A DNA stretch of 64,000 nt from Mansonella perstans (taxonomy: Eukaryota; Nematoda; Chromadorea; Rhabditida; Onchocercidae). The stretch lies in NCBI GenBank assembly GCA_037074765.1, contig JBAMDO010000019.1, positions 248,001-312,000 on the forward strand, in the 5' to 3' direction. The notes under the pieces are model-generated. The model did no database searches. It was not told where the DNA came from and was given only the letters and a program-made list of their open reading frames with translations. Positions 14,101 to 25,700 of this stretch are shown piece by piece. Every line of letters starts with the position of its first letter. Within the stretch, counting starts at the first letter, position 1. Made by a program: the position numbers and the translations under genes.

Positions 14101-17100
14101 CAAATATTTAGAAATTCCTACACCGAAGCAACCATCGATTTTAAAATCAATTGATTCGCACTAAAGAAAAGAATGAACTGTATTACCTAACTTCCGTCGA
14201 ATTTGAAATACTGTAGCTTATAACTTACCTTTTCAACAAGTTTGCTTCTCTCAGAAGCTGCTGTCTGAATCAAGTCGAGTTTATTGATCAGTTCTGTGAA
14301 CCGTTCCTGGAAATCACAAGTTGAAAATGCTACAAAGGGAAAATTATGTAAACGTAATTTCAATTAAAATTAAGAATATAACAGCTCTATATAATACTTC
14401 AATCACCTCATTTTCTTTTATTTCAACCCGTATATCACTTAGTGACCGTTTCTTACAATCAGCAGCGTCAATTTCTGCTTCCAGTAATTCCATATTACGT
14501 TTTGCATCTGATAATGACTTCCAAATGTTATCCATCAAAGAAACATCAACCTGAAACAAATTTAAACTAGTCGAAAAAATACTTCTGAAAGTGTACTTTT
14601 ACGTTGCAACTCTTACCATATCTTATATCCATCTCAAAGTAAACATTTCTTACACCAACATGGTATTTATTTTTATTAAATATAACTGATTTTAACCAGT
14701 AGTCAAGTAGGATAGAAGACTGAAATACAACAATACCTGAACATCACGAACCACATTTAACTTTTGTAAAATGATATGCCTTTCGGATTTCGACTTCTCA
14801 AACTGTGTTTCTACATCATGCAGTTTTTCCTAAATACAATATTTAATGAAAGAATGTAAAATAAAGATAATAGACGGGAAAAAGACTTTAAATGAGAGTT
14901 ATTTAAGCAATATATATTATACTTCAGCTCTTTTCAAATTTTCCTGTAATCCTTCTTTTTCGCTATTCGATTGTTTTAACATCCCAACATAAGGCATAAT
15001 TTCCATAAGTTCGTTATGCATTGCTTCGTAATCCTTCGCTCTATGAATCAATTTTTCGGCATTTTCAGTGAAATCTTTCTTTTTTTTTCTTATCTGAAGC
15101 TTTACTTCAAATTATTTGCTACAATATTAATAGATGAAAATAGATTTATAATCTAATTATTAAACTTTTAACTAATTTAGTAAATTTGTATGCCTTTTTA
15201 TCAGAACCTTTTCTTTAAGAATATCAAAATCTGCTGTACTGCTATATGATTGTTCACACAGCGGACAACACGTTCTCATGTTGACTTCTTCCTCCCATTG
15301 TTCATACAAGAACGCACAGCCATCCATACGTCCTGAATCTTGCTGCGATTTCTTAAGAAGTGTTCTGATTTCATTCAAACGCGTTTCCACCTCATTTTCA
15401 TGCGTGACAACCTGCAAATTTTACAAATAACTGCATAAATGAAAGAGAACTATTCATCAATATGTGTGCTTAAATTCACAAAATGTAATAAACACTTAAA
15501 GAACGAATCAATTCTTTTTTCATCCCAGTTTTTTCTAAGGCAAAAAAACCATTTAGGCTGATATTTTAAAACAGACATGCATACATTTGTTCAAAAAAAC
15601 AACCTTCATTATTTTTCGCCTGTAGGATGCAGTCTGATCAGACAATTGGTCCAGTTCCTTACTAATCTGCGATATAGCAAACTGAGCTCGGGATACCTCC
15701 TTCTCACGAATTTTGAATTCATCTTCGGCCGTTGATAAACTCTGTTCTGTTTTTCGAGCATAAATGTTGAATCGTTCACTAGAAAATGGAATTTGAAACG
15801 ACTGTAAAAAAGTCGTTTCTTGGATTTACATGTACGGTATCGTATAACTTGAATGCAATAGTAAACATACAAAATGTGCATTGATAATATGAATTATTAA
15901 TAACAAACAATGTGAGAAATTCTCCCATTCTTGTTCATGATACACAAGTTTTAGAAATTTCATTTTTAAAGCATTCAAAGAGCTAATTGTTCTGTAAAAA
16001 TTAAACCAACCTTAGTGGGAATTCAGGTTCCTTAGTGCTGAATATTTCTAACAATGCGATTTGATGCTTATCTTTCAAAGTGCTGAGTTGTTTTTCGAAT
16101 TTCATTAATTCATCATTTCTTTGCTTGATTTTATTTGCAATTTCTTCAGTATTTTCTCTCATAGAGTATTCCTTCTTGAGCAGTTCTATCTCAAAAAAAA
16201 ACTTTTGATTTTAATATATCTCAAAATTCAAATATAACAAAAGTTGAACAAACTGCAATTAAAAATACTGTAAAAATACAACCTTACAATAAATGGAACT
16301 ATAACAGATATCATAAGAATAGAGTAACTTACTTTATTTGCAATCCCATCTCTTTCGCACCTTAAATCTTCAACACTATTTTCCGGTTCTTCATTTTTCC
16401 GCCTTAACTCCAATTCTTTTTCTTGTTTTGATATTTCATCGTCCAAATGGTTAAGTCTAAACAGTTCTTCATCCTCTTGTCAAATCTGTTCACATCAATA
16501 GTGGTAATGAATGCAGTTTTTTTGAAGTGCTGACAAACGCATTACGTTTAACACTAAGAATAAAATTGTGAAATTATTTTTTTTTCATTTGCAATAATAA
16601 TAAGACATCTAAGAGACTGACCGAGATTAGCCATAAATATAACTGGTAATGTAATTAATTATTTACTTATCGGATGAATTAGCTGCTTCCTTTAAGTTAC
16701 ATTTCATTGTAGCAATTTCATCTTCCAGTCGTTTATACTCTTTATTCCTCAATTCTATTTCTGCTGTTACTTGAGCTAAAATTCCCGAAATGCTATCAAT
16801 TTCTTTTTGGCAATTCATCTGCTTTTCTTCCTTTTCATTCTGTAATGAAAACAATAAAAGTAGTTTGATAAAAAACTCATGCAAAAATAAACCAAAAATT
16901 GCTCAACAAAAAAAAATTTACCTCAAAATTAACAATGTCTTCTTTTCGTTTTTCAATCAAATGATGTAATTGTTTCAGAATTTCCGTTTGTTCATCTGAA
17001 AATAACACAACCTTTTCTAAATACTGAAAAGAAGAACAGCTTTTTCTGCAATATCTAAATACTGCAGGAAAACTATCAAATTCAACCAGCAACCAGTGAA

Positions 17101-19722
17101 AAAAAATTCTTACTTCTCAAATTGAATCGCGAACAACACGTTTCCAAACACTGTTCTCTTTCCGTGATCATTTTACAACGCATCTACAGCGATCAAAATA
17201 AGAAAGAATGGAAATGCAATTTTAGCAAGAATATATGACTCTACGCTATTTCATCCGCCAAATATGAAATTTTACAAAAAATTTTTTGATCCAAATAACG
17301 CTGTACAAAATGCACCATTTGAATACTTTTTAGCTGCACAATTATTTTGTCGATCTCGTTTTTCTTTGTTACATATTCTCTGATTTTATCATTAAGTTCA
17401 TCAATTTCAGCATTGATACGCGTTCGATTTCGTTCCATATCTTCAAACTCATCAGAACAAGTGATCTGCAATGAAAGTACTGTTGCACTGAAAATTCTAG
17501 GAAACGTCAGAAAGATGTTTTTAAAACAATTTTTAACTAAAATCAAACCCCTAACAAACATTTCAGTTGGTAGAACTAACAATGATAAGCAATGAATCAG
17601 CTGTTCCATATGGACCATATATGGGTTAGTCTCTTCTGTGGAAATTAATATTAATTAATGAGTGTAACTGAGAATTTAGCTTTGAAAAACCGTCTGAATA
17701 TCAACTTCTCCAGTGCGGCTGGCTGAAGTATATACACTCGTAAAGAATTCAAAGAAAATAAAAGAAAACAATAATCTCATACCAACTCAATTTCCCGTTT
17801 TAAATTTTCAACTCCTCCTGTATAATCCAATGCCGAGCAGCATTCAATTTGATCAACAAGTACTTGCTTTTCCGCTTCCATCATGTCTTAATTAAAATTT
17901 CAGTAAAAAATTAGATGAGTTTAAAAATTAATGATGAGATTTACCGTGTTTCTTCTTTAACATTTCTGCTTCATCAAGCTCTGCAACTTTCAAATTTTTC
18001 TTCACGATATCTTCTTTGAGCACCATTTCCTTCAGCGAAATTTCTTTTTCATTTTCCACTACTTGTTCCTTCAGACTGATGTATTCATTACGTTGCTATA
18101 ATAAAGTAAAGGCTAATAGTGAACAATCGACAACTGAGAAGAAAAATTAAATGAAATTTTATGCAAACGTAATATGATCATAAAGAAAACATATAAGAAT
18201 TGGGACATAAATACGAACTTCGACCTTCTCTTCTTGCTGTCTAATGAGAAGTGGTAGTCTACCTTCAGTGATCTTCAATTCCTGCTGCTGCAAAATGTAT
18301 TCTATCACAACAGAGTAACCTGGAATTTATGGTGAAAATTTGGTGGAATTAAAAAAACACGAAAAAAAAAATTAGAAAAAGAAACATTTTCTTTCAGTTC
18401 CTTTTTCAGGACTTCAATTGCTTTCACATAACCAGTCACTTGGAAAATTTCGTCAAAGCGTTCTTTCAGTTTTTTCGGCTCATCAAGCGGCCTAAAATAA
18501 CAAAAAGAAAGTTTAAAAAGACAAAATAGTTTTTAAAAAACTATCAGCTTTGATATAATCATATCTTAGCCAATTTTAATCACTGTTCGCCTTTTTCACT
18601 CCTAATGACACATAAAAATCAAGTATGGTAAAGAGCTTATCATTGCAGTAGCGGTAACATGAATGATAAAAATGATGCCTTAAACAGACCATGACGATTC
18701 TTCCTGGTGACAGAAAACCACATATTCCAAAATTGCTGCCGGTAAGCCGAGAAGATTTAAAATCTATAATAATTTTCAGTGCAGAATGAATGGAATTGCA
18801 ACATGAAGCAAAAAACCGCAGTGCTCTGAAACAAAGTGCATCACTGCAATTAAAATCAAAATTGGCACCTCTTTCTTACAATCAACGACTTTTGACGACA
18901 AGCTTTTCCATTCACCGGGTTCTTTCTCGATTGCAATCGTACTTTCTTCTGATTTATTTGTTATTTTACCCTGTAAATTAAGCTTTCAGTGATCGAAGTA
19001 GATCGAAACATATGTCAAATAAACCTTTAAAGTTGAATATTTCACCTTAGCACCCTTGGATTGCATTATACGACGCGTCACAACACAAGATCTTCCTCTG
19101 ATATCTTTGAATTTGAGTTTTACTGATGCATCTACTCGAGATCTATCAGCTAACTGTAATTTAATAATAACGATTGATTTTCAATAATTTTGAAAATATT
19201 TTATGAAAAAGATGTAATCGTCGGCAATAAACTTTTACCACTTTTTTATATCTCAGTTTCAACATAGATTTGCTCTTGCTGTAATAAAGTTGATGGAAAA
19301 TATTTTTCAGAATTTCAAAGTAGCAAAAAGTAACTAGGATAAAGTAAAGTGACATTTTAAACTTTATCACTGTTCTCTTAAAAATTATCAACTCTTAAAA
19401 TTTGCACATCGAATATAAAGCTTATTTCTTGCAAAAAAAAATTAAAATAAAAAGAAAAAACAAATTAGAAATAAAGATAAAGAAGATGATGGAAATGATA
19501 TAGCAAACTTACTCGCATATCATGAATAAATGTTTGAAAGCTTCCTTTTGGTAATTCACCAGTTGTGACATATTTAAGTGCTTCAATAATTGTTGTCTTT
19601 CCAGCACCATTTGGTCCACAAATAACAGTTAACGGTGAAAGGAATTCGATGACATTAGCATTTTCAGGTCCCACTCCAACACTACGAATACCCTGTAGTT
19701 CCACTGTATCCAATAAGGACAT
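11167..19722 (-). CDS. rad-50: RAD50, ATPase of the MRE11-RAD50-NBS1 DNA repair complex
   Basis: RAD50 tethers and processes DNA double-strand breaks with MRE11. The N-terminus holds the Walker A motif ([20 protein letters not shown], ~19.6 kb). A long series of short exons from 18.5 to 12.6 kb encodes Glu/Lys/Leu-rich coiled coil. Midway is the zinc hook, with the CPLC motif in [12 protein letters not shown] at ~15.26 kb. The C-terminal lobe carries the ABC signature context RCSAGQK (~12.27 kb), Walker B with D-loop ([14 protein letters not shown], ~11.97 kb) and the H-loop region ([14 protein letters not shown], ~11.57 kb). The last exon ends with TGA 11167-11169. The start ATG is at 19720-19722; the GTG codon just before it is not used. 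All catalytic motifs are present, so it should be functional. A conserved housekeeping gene, with no sign of transfer. Confidence 0.96.
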
Positions 19723-20162
19723 CACATCAACGTTTCAATTTTTCTATTAAAATATCTGTAAAATTCAAGACGTGAAAACGTGTTACGTGTTCTTTCATAT
19801 TTTTACTAAATTTCTAACATAATTATGCTATGTATTATCTTGCTAAATTTCTACGATAACATTTTCAAACCATTTGCTTCATTAATTTAATTTCATCATT
19901 GTTTCATATCTATCGAATTGCATGCATACTGCATGTATTACAGTCCATAACTTAAACAGGTTTACACAGAACAGAAGGTCATGAACTTTCTCCCTTCATT
20001 TGCTTGCTACAACAGTACAGTAAGACTTATATTACATACCTTTGCATCACATATATCGAGCATAAATTCATAGAATATAACAAGCCGATCTATCATCCAT
20101 TCTATTTTTAACAGTTACACTAAGCAACCGCGAAATATGTTTACGGATGGATGAATGAGTTC

Positions 20163-20440
20163 AAGCACTAAAGGTACTGTAGGTACTGTGGATACTGTAG
20201 TACTCTATGAAGGGTATATTAAGGGTACTGGTGAGTTCAAGCATTAAGGTATTGTGTATTAAGGGTACTGTACTGTATTAAAGGTACATTAAGGATATTA
20301 GAGGTACTGTACTCGTACACTAGGGCTACTGTAGTTAAGTACTATAGTCATAGGTATTGCAGTCATTAGGTACTGTAGTTATTAGATATTGCAGTCACTA
20401 GGTACTGCAGTTACGATATTGAAGTTCATTATGGGTACGG
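20163..20440. repeat. Degenerate minisatellite, GGTACTGTAG-type unit
   Basis: About 280 bp in which variants of GGTACTGTAG / TTAAGGGTACTGTA / GTCATTAGGTACTGCA recur more than a dozen times with 1-4 base changes and variable spacing. Located upstream of the RAD50 start in the RAD50-max-1 spacer. No coding potential. Confidence 0.8.
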
Positions 20441-21731
20441 AACAAAAGAACTGTTATAGATGAAGCGTTCCTAATAGCAGTCATGTGTACCTGAGAAATT
20501 TGTAATGACTTATAAAGACGGACTATATACCTGATTTGAAAAGTATCAATAAATATCAATAAAATGGCTTATTTTTGGAGAAATTTCCTACTTTCGCCTC
20601 ACTTTTCAACAAATTCTCAAAAGATTTGCAAATAAATCAATGACAATACTTAAGCGATAATTTCAAATATTCTATCAAAAACTTTAATTAATTTAGCTTT
20701 GCTTATTAAGAAATTTTTGGAGTTTAATGAGAACCATTCGAAATGCTTCGATTACATTAAAATTTAATGAAGTTTAACATGGATTTTCACACAATTTCGA
20801 GCAAATGTTTTTTGCTGTTTTCCGATTCTTTTTTAGTTCATTTAACCTACCTACGAATGATTTCCCAGATGATTTGGTGTGTTTAATTTCTAGAATACTA
20901 ATGTATGTATCAGTTTCGATATCTCCCATGCTTTACTTTCATTTTAAATCTTATCTCAAATGATCTTATAAAATGATAAGCTAATTTGTAGCGAATGATT
21001 GATTGGCTTCGATACTTAATTGGTGGATTAACAAATCATGCTTTATAAATAATACTTTAAATTTTTCTTTGAATTCAGAATAATTCAAATTTTAGAAATG
21101 TGTAATTGTAATGTATGACCTGAGATAGGAAAGAGTCAGACCTGTTTGGTAAATTCAAAAGTTCTCCAGTCATTAGCAAAAAATTATAATAGACCATATT
21201 GCATAAGAAGAGTTGATAAAAAGCATTAGTCTGATTTGTTTTGATAAAAGGACTTAAAACATTCAATTGAAATCAAAAGTTGAAGTTACAAATAATGATA
21301 TCATTATTGAATGGAAAAATTGGTCGCCATTTTTGACAACTTTTGAATTGGCTACTGTAAAGTACTATTTTCAGATTCAATTAGATTTTCTATGGTATTC
21401 AAGATGAGAACGAAATAGTTTATAACTTTAAATGTTCTAATATAGAAACGAACAATTTAAATTTCATTGTAATTCTTAAAGTGCTTAAATTATTTCCTAC
21501 CAACTGCTAATTAACAATTTGTGATGATCAGAAAGATACCTCACCGGAAGACCTTCAATTAACTTTATTTCAGCTGTGAATTGGTCAAATAGTATTTGAA
21601 ATCGTCAACACATTCATTTTATTGACTAAGTCGAATTCTCTAATTTAAAGTTGCTTAGTAATTTAATTAGTATTTAGTGGTATTTGAAATCGTAACTAAC
21701 GTTGATTTTGATATGTAATTTTTTTGTTGAA

Positions 21732-21791
21732 AAAATTATCATATGATAATTTTGGCATTAATTAATATTTTATCACGGGTTACCCGTGATA
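21732..21791. repeat. Two adjacent perfect palindromes
   Basis: 21732-21753 is a perfect 22-bp palindrome (AAAATTATCAT / ATGATAATTTT). 21771-21791 is a perfect inverted repeat with 10-bp arms (TATCACGGGT ... ACCCGTGATA) around a single T. They are only 17 bp apart in a spacer with no gene. Confidence 0.8.
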
Positions 21792-22329
21792 TCATTACTA
21801 TAAAATCATTATCATAAATAAATATCATGGTATTAGGCAGGCAATGCGTATAATTAGACTAGTGCAATAGCATGAAAAAGGAGAAAATATTTTATTACAG
21901 GAATGGCTCTTCTACAGATTTTTTCCATCAAATATATTGAAAGCACAAATTACATAAGTCTTCGTATTCGATGGTCATTTTACATTCCATTAATTAAAAT
22001 TTTTAACGTCTATCATTTCCATCCAACCACTTTCGATTTTTGAAGCAATTTTTGAAAAAAACACTCCTTACTCTATTTTCAGGTTTTTCTTGCCATCACC
22101 TTTGTGTCATCAGTTTTTCTTGCATTGAGAAAAACTACTTTGCAATGAAGTTTTCACTAATAATTTTCTAATTGAAGTTTGAAGTTTGTTAATGAAGTTA
22201 ATTGAAGTTTTCACTTCTTAAAGAATGAATTATTCTTATCAGAATAATTAGGCTTAAGGAAAACACGGAAATGTTGACAGAAAGCATCAAATCCATTACT
22301 CAATTCCAGTTAGATCTTCATTTGGGAAA

Positions 22330-22482
22330 ATGAGCATATCGGTGTATACTTCCGTCGAATCGAACACTTCCAAGAGTTCCAAACAAAGCACGACAACAAT
22401 CTTTAAGAAAATCAAGAAATCAGTGGATAGTGATCAAGATGACTGCTATCGTCTCTTGTTGGCTTCGCTAAATTATTTCTAA
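22330..22482 (+). CDS. Possible small gene or terminal exon, 50 codons, plus strand
   Basis: ATG at 22330 opens MSISVYTSVESNTSKSSKQS and ends ...YRLLLASLNYF with TAA 22480-22482. The peptide is Ser/Thr/Lys-rich with an acidic patch (SDQDD) and a hydrophobic tail. A splice-acceptor-like AATTCCAG lies about 20 bp upstream of the ATG, which would suit trans-splicing, and AATAAA occurs near 22525 downstream. The frame also stays open upstream to 22258, so it could be a longer terminal exon. No family is recognised. It is the only plus-strand candidate between the minus-strand RAD50 and max-1 genes. Confidence 0.45.
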   Translation: MSISVYTSVESNTSKSSKQSTTTIFKKIKKSVDSDQDDCYRLLLASLNYF

Positions 22483-22720
22483 ATAGTATAGGCCGACAAA
22501 TTATTTATATTTAATTGACGAACTGAATAAATCGTCAATTTTAGGCGTAAGAAAATATATAGAAATTTAATACAAGAAAATTATTCAGGAAAATGAAGAA
22601 AACATAAATACATCATCCACAGATAAATCTCCTTTTTATTACTATTTCGTGAAATTATGGGCACTTTTCACTCAAATAATACAATGAGCAGATAAATACG
22701 TCATGAAAAACAGTATGAAA

Positions 22721-25700
22721 TTATGTACTGTTATTCAAAACTTTGTACATAATTATGAGTTTCGTGTCGAAAGCTTCCAAATTAATTTCTGGCACCGGAT
22801 ATATTCCGCCAAATGGCACGTGAGCTGAAAAAATTGACATATCGCATTTGATATTATTTTTATCAAACGAACTTTCTCAGTCTAAAAAAACGCATAAATT
22901 GCTTGAAGGTTGTTTGACCAAAAATTAGAGTTTATGCTGAAAAATTTAAGGCAGAACAGTACTGACCTGGTCAATAGTTCTTGCAGGCATTGAGAATGTC
23001 AATCTTTCTCGAGTCGTTTCTTCAGGATGGGCTTGAGGTGGCAATACTCTCTCAATGGTAAGCATAAAATCATTGTGATAACCACCGAATGAGACTAGTC
23101 GATGGTAAGGGATACTTCTTATGAGATCCTGAAAATTTTATGTGCGCAATGCAAATTATTTCAAGCATGAATATTGCGTCAGTATACAATGGCCAAAAAC
23201 GTGGCTAATATTTCTCGGATGAACTTTTTCTAAATGGATTTAAAGAACTGATATATTATTCCAAGGTTGCGAATATAAAGAATATAGTTATCACGAAGTC
23301 TTTTCTGGCGCTAATGTCTCGACTTCAAGATATTCTACACATTGTACCATAAACAATTCAGTTTTTTCATTTCAGAGCTATATGGAAATAAATACTGACA
23401 AGCTGGCGAAAAGTGAGCAAATGAACGCCTTGATCATTAAGAGCAATAAACAGCCTTTCGTCGTTACGCATCTTCATTCGTGCTTCTGTAATAAATGATC
23501 CGAAAAAGCGCCACTTTCGCAAAACAACTAGTATCATGCGAACGCAATCCATCATTGGAGTACTACGCAACTGCGACCAGTTCGTTTCGAGATTTAGTCT
23601 GGAGTCAGTGTTTGCATAAATGGAACAAAAATATTATTTGCAAATTTTTATTCTAATCTAAATTGCTATTAAAAGATAAAAAATGACTTTCGAAGTTGTA
23701 CTCAAAACAACTAAAACAGGATGAAAATCCAATTTGATCTAACCTTAGCAACCTTTCACATCCAACATCTAGCAACTTTGAGGGATAATAAGAAGTTATA
23801 ATTTCACGGAACTGTTCATCGGATATCGTTCCCATGTCTCCAAAGTTGAGCTGAAATATCTCCACTACCACAGGCAAAATGACTTAGAAGTAACCATAAC
23901 TATGTTATCTCCATATCTGCACAAAAATATGAAAATAATTTACTTGAGCATAAACAGCTGCTAATTCCTCCGCTAATTCGCTGCTCAAAGGTACTCTTCC
24001 AGCAACAATTTCACCAGCCATCCGATGCACCAAAAATGTACGCTCTGTCGGTGTTTCTGAAGAAACCAAATGACTCCAGTATTGCTTCTGCCGAATAGAT
24101 AATTTTATTTGAGCAACATCTTCAGTGACTCGTCCACATTTATTGTCCATCAATTCACGTTCCCAACGTGATATACAGTCACACAACTGGAATGTAACTC
24201 AATTTCTCAGCAATTTTGTCAAGTCTTCGGTTATTTTGGGAAAGCTAGTAAGAGATTTCGGGGAAACCAGAAGTACTTTAAGGCATCATAACGAATTTAC
24301 CTTTTGTTTGCCTTTTAGAAGAAGATAAGAATTCTGTTCCAATGGATCCTCAACGTACAAAGCGTAACCACTCAGAAGCGCCGGGCGTAAACCGCACTTT
24401 GCACATAAAGTTGACAAACAATCGCCAATAAGCGTAGAACCGTCAAAATCGATAACCTAACTTTTTAAGTTAACAATGTCCTTCAAAGTTTTTTCTTCAA
24501 CAACTAACGATGAAAATAATGGGCAAACATTAGTTCTTGGAAAATTAAAAAGATAACATGCAAAACAGACATTCAATATCGCATATTATATTTACAATCA
24601 TCGCAAAATGACCACTTCTCTTGCAGCTTACCTGATATTCATTATTTGGAAGCAGTACAGGAATGCTATGTGGCATATTGGTTGAAGTTGGGTCCCTAGT
24701 TAATATGGAGATTGCCTCAAGTTTACTTGGTCCTTCCGTTCGTCCACGTCCTCGCAGACAACGATCGAAAGCACGCAAACAGTACAATGCAAAATTACCT
24801 TCATCACATCTTAAAAAATTAAATACTATAAAGAAAATATAAATCGTAACAGATATAAAATGTGAGACAATAATTGTAATTTTGGCTTCAGTTGAAAATT
24901 TTGCAACAAGTAAAACTATTCATGAGAATGAAAGGTTGCGAGGAGAAGGATGGAGCATATTTTAAAACAGAAATACAAAATCGGAGAAACTGGAACCTTT
25001 TTTTACTCCATCTATCGATATGTCGACGAAGCAACCACAAAAGCGAATACTGCCGAGGTGTAAATAATGGTGTCGTTAAAGCCATTAATTTCCAAGCCTG
25101 AAATTACTTAACTTCTTCATAAAGTGGGACAATTAATGTTGAACATTTTCAACACAATAATTATTTGAAATTGGGAAAAAAGAACTCTGTTCAATGATAA
25201 TAGTAAAGTTGTAATTAACTAAGTTAACATGTCAATAAAAACAAGCAATTCTGTAATTCTGGTTAAAAAACAGAATGAGAACAAAGACTAGGCAATATAT
25301 ATATGTACCTGAATTCCATATGGCATTGAACCAGACGTAAGCTTAATTAAATTAGCGTAAAGCTCATTCTTAAGCGAATCACTGGACATCGCTGTAGTGA
25401 GAATATTTTGTGCGAGATCAATATGATACTGAACCCCTGTTGGTCTCATAAGCACCGAAGTAAACATGAAACATGCTCGACCAAGTTCCAGTGCTTTCTT
25501 TTTCACTGTTTCATCTAATACTGTTGTTAACGTTTCGTTTAACTTCTCTTCACACGTCGTCAAAAGGATATTATTCCACAATGAATTCTCTAGCAATGAA
25601 AATACAATAAGACGAAAGTTTGCAATATTTTCTTGCAAATATAAGTAAAAATTATTGACAAGTACTCAAATTTCTTTTTGTCCTCCATTTTAGACTGGTA

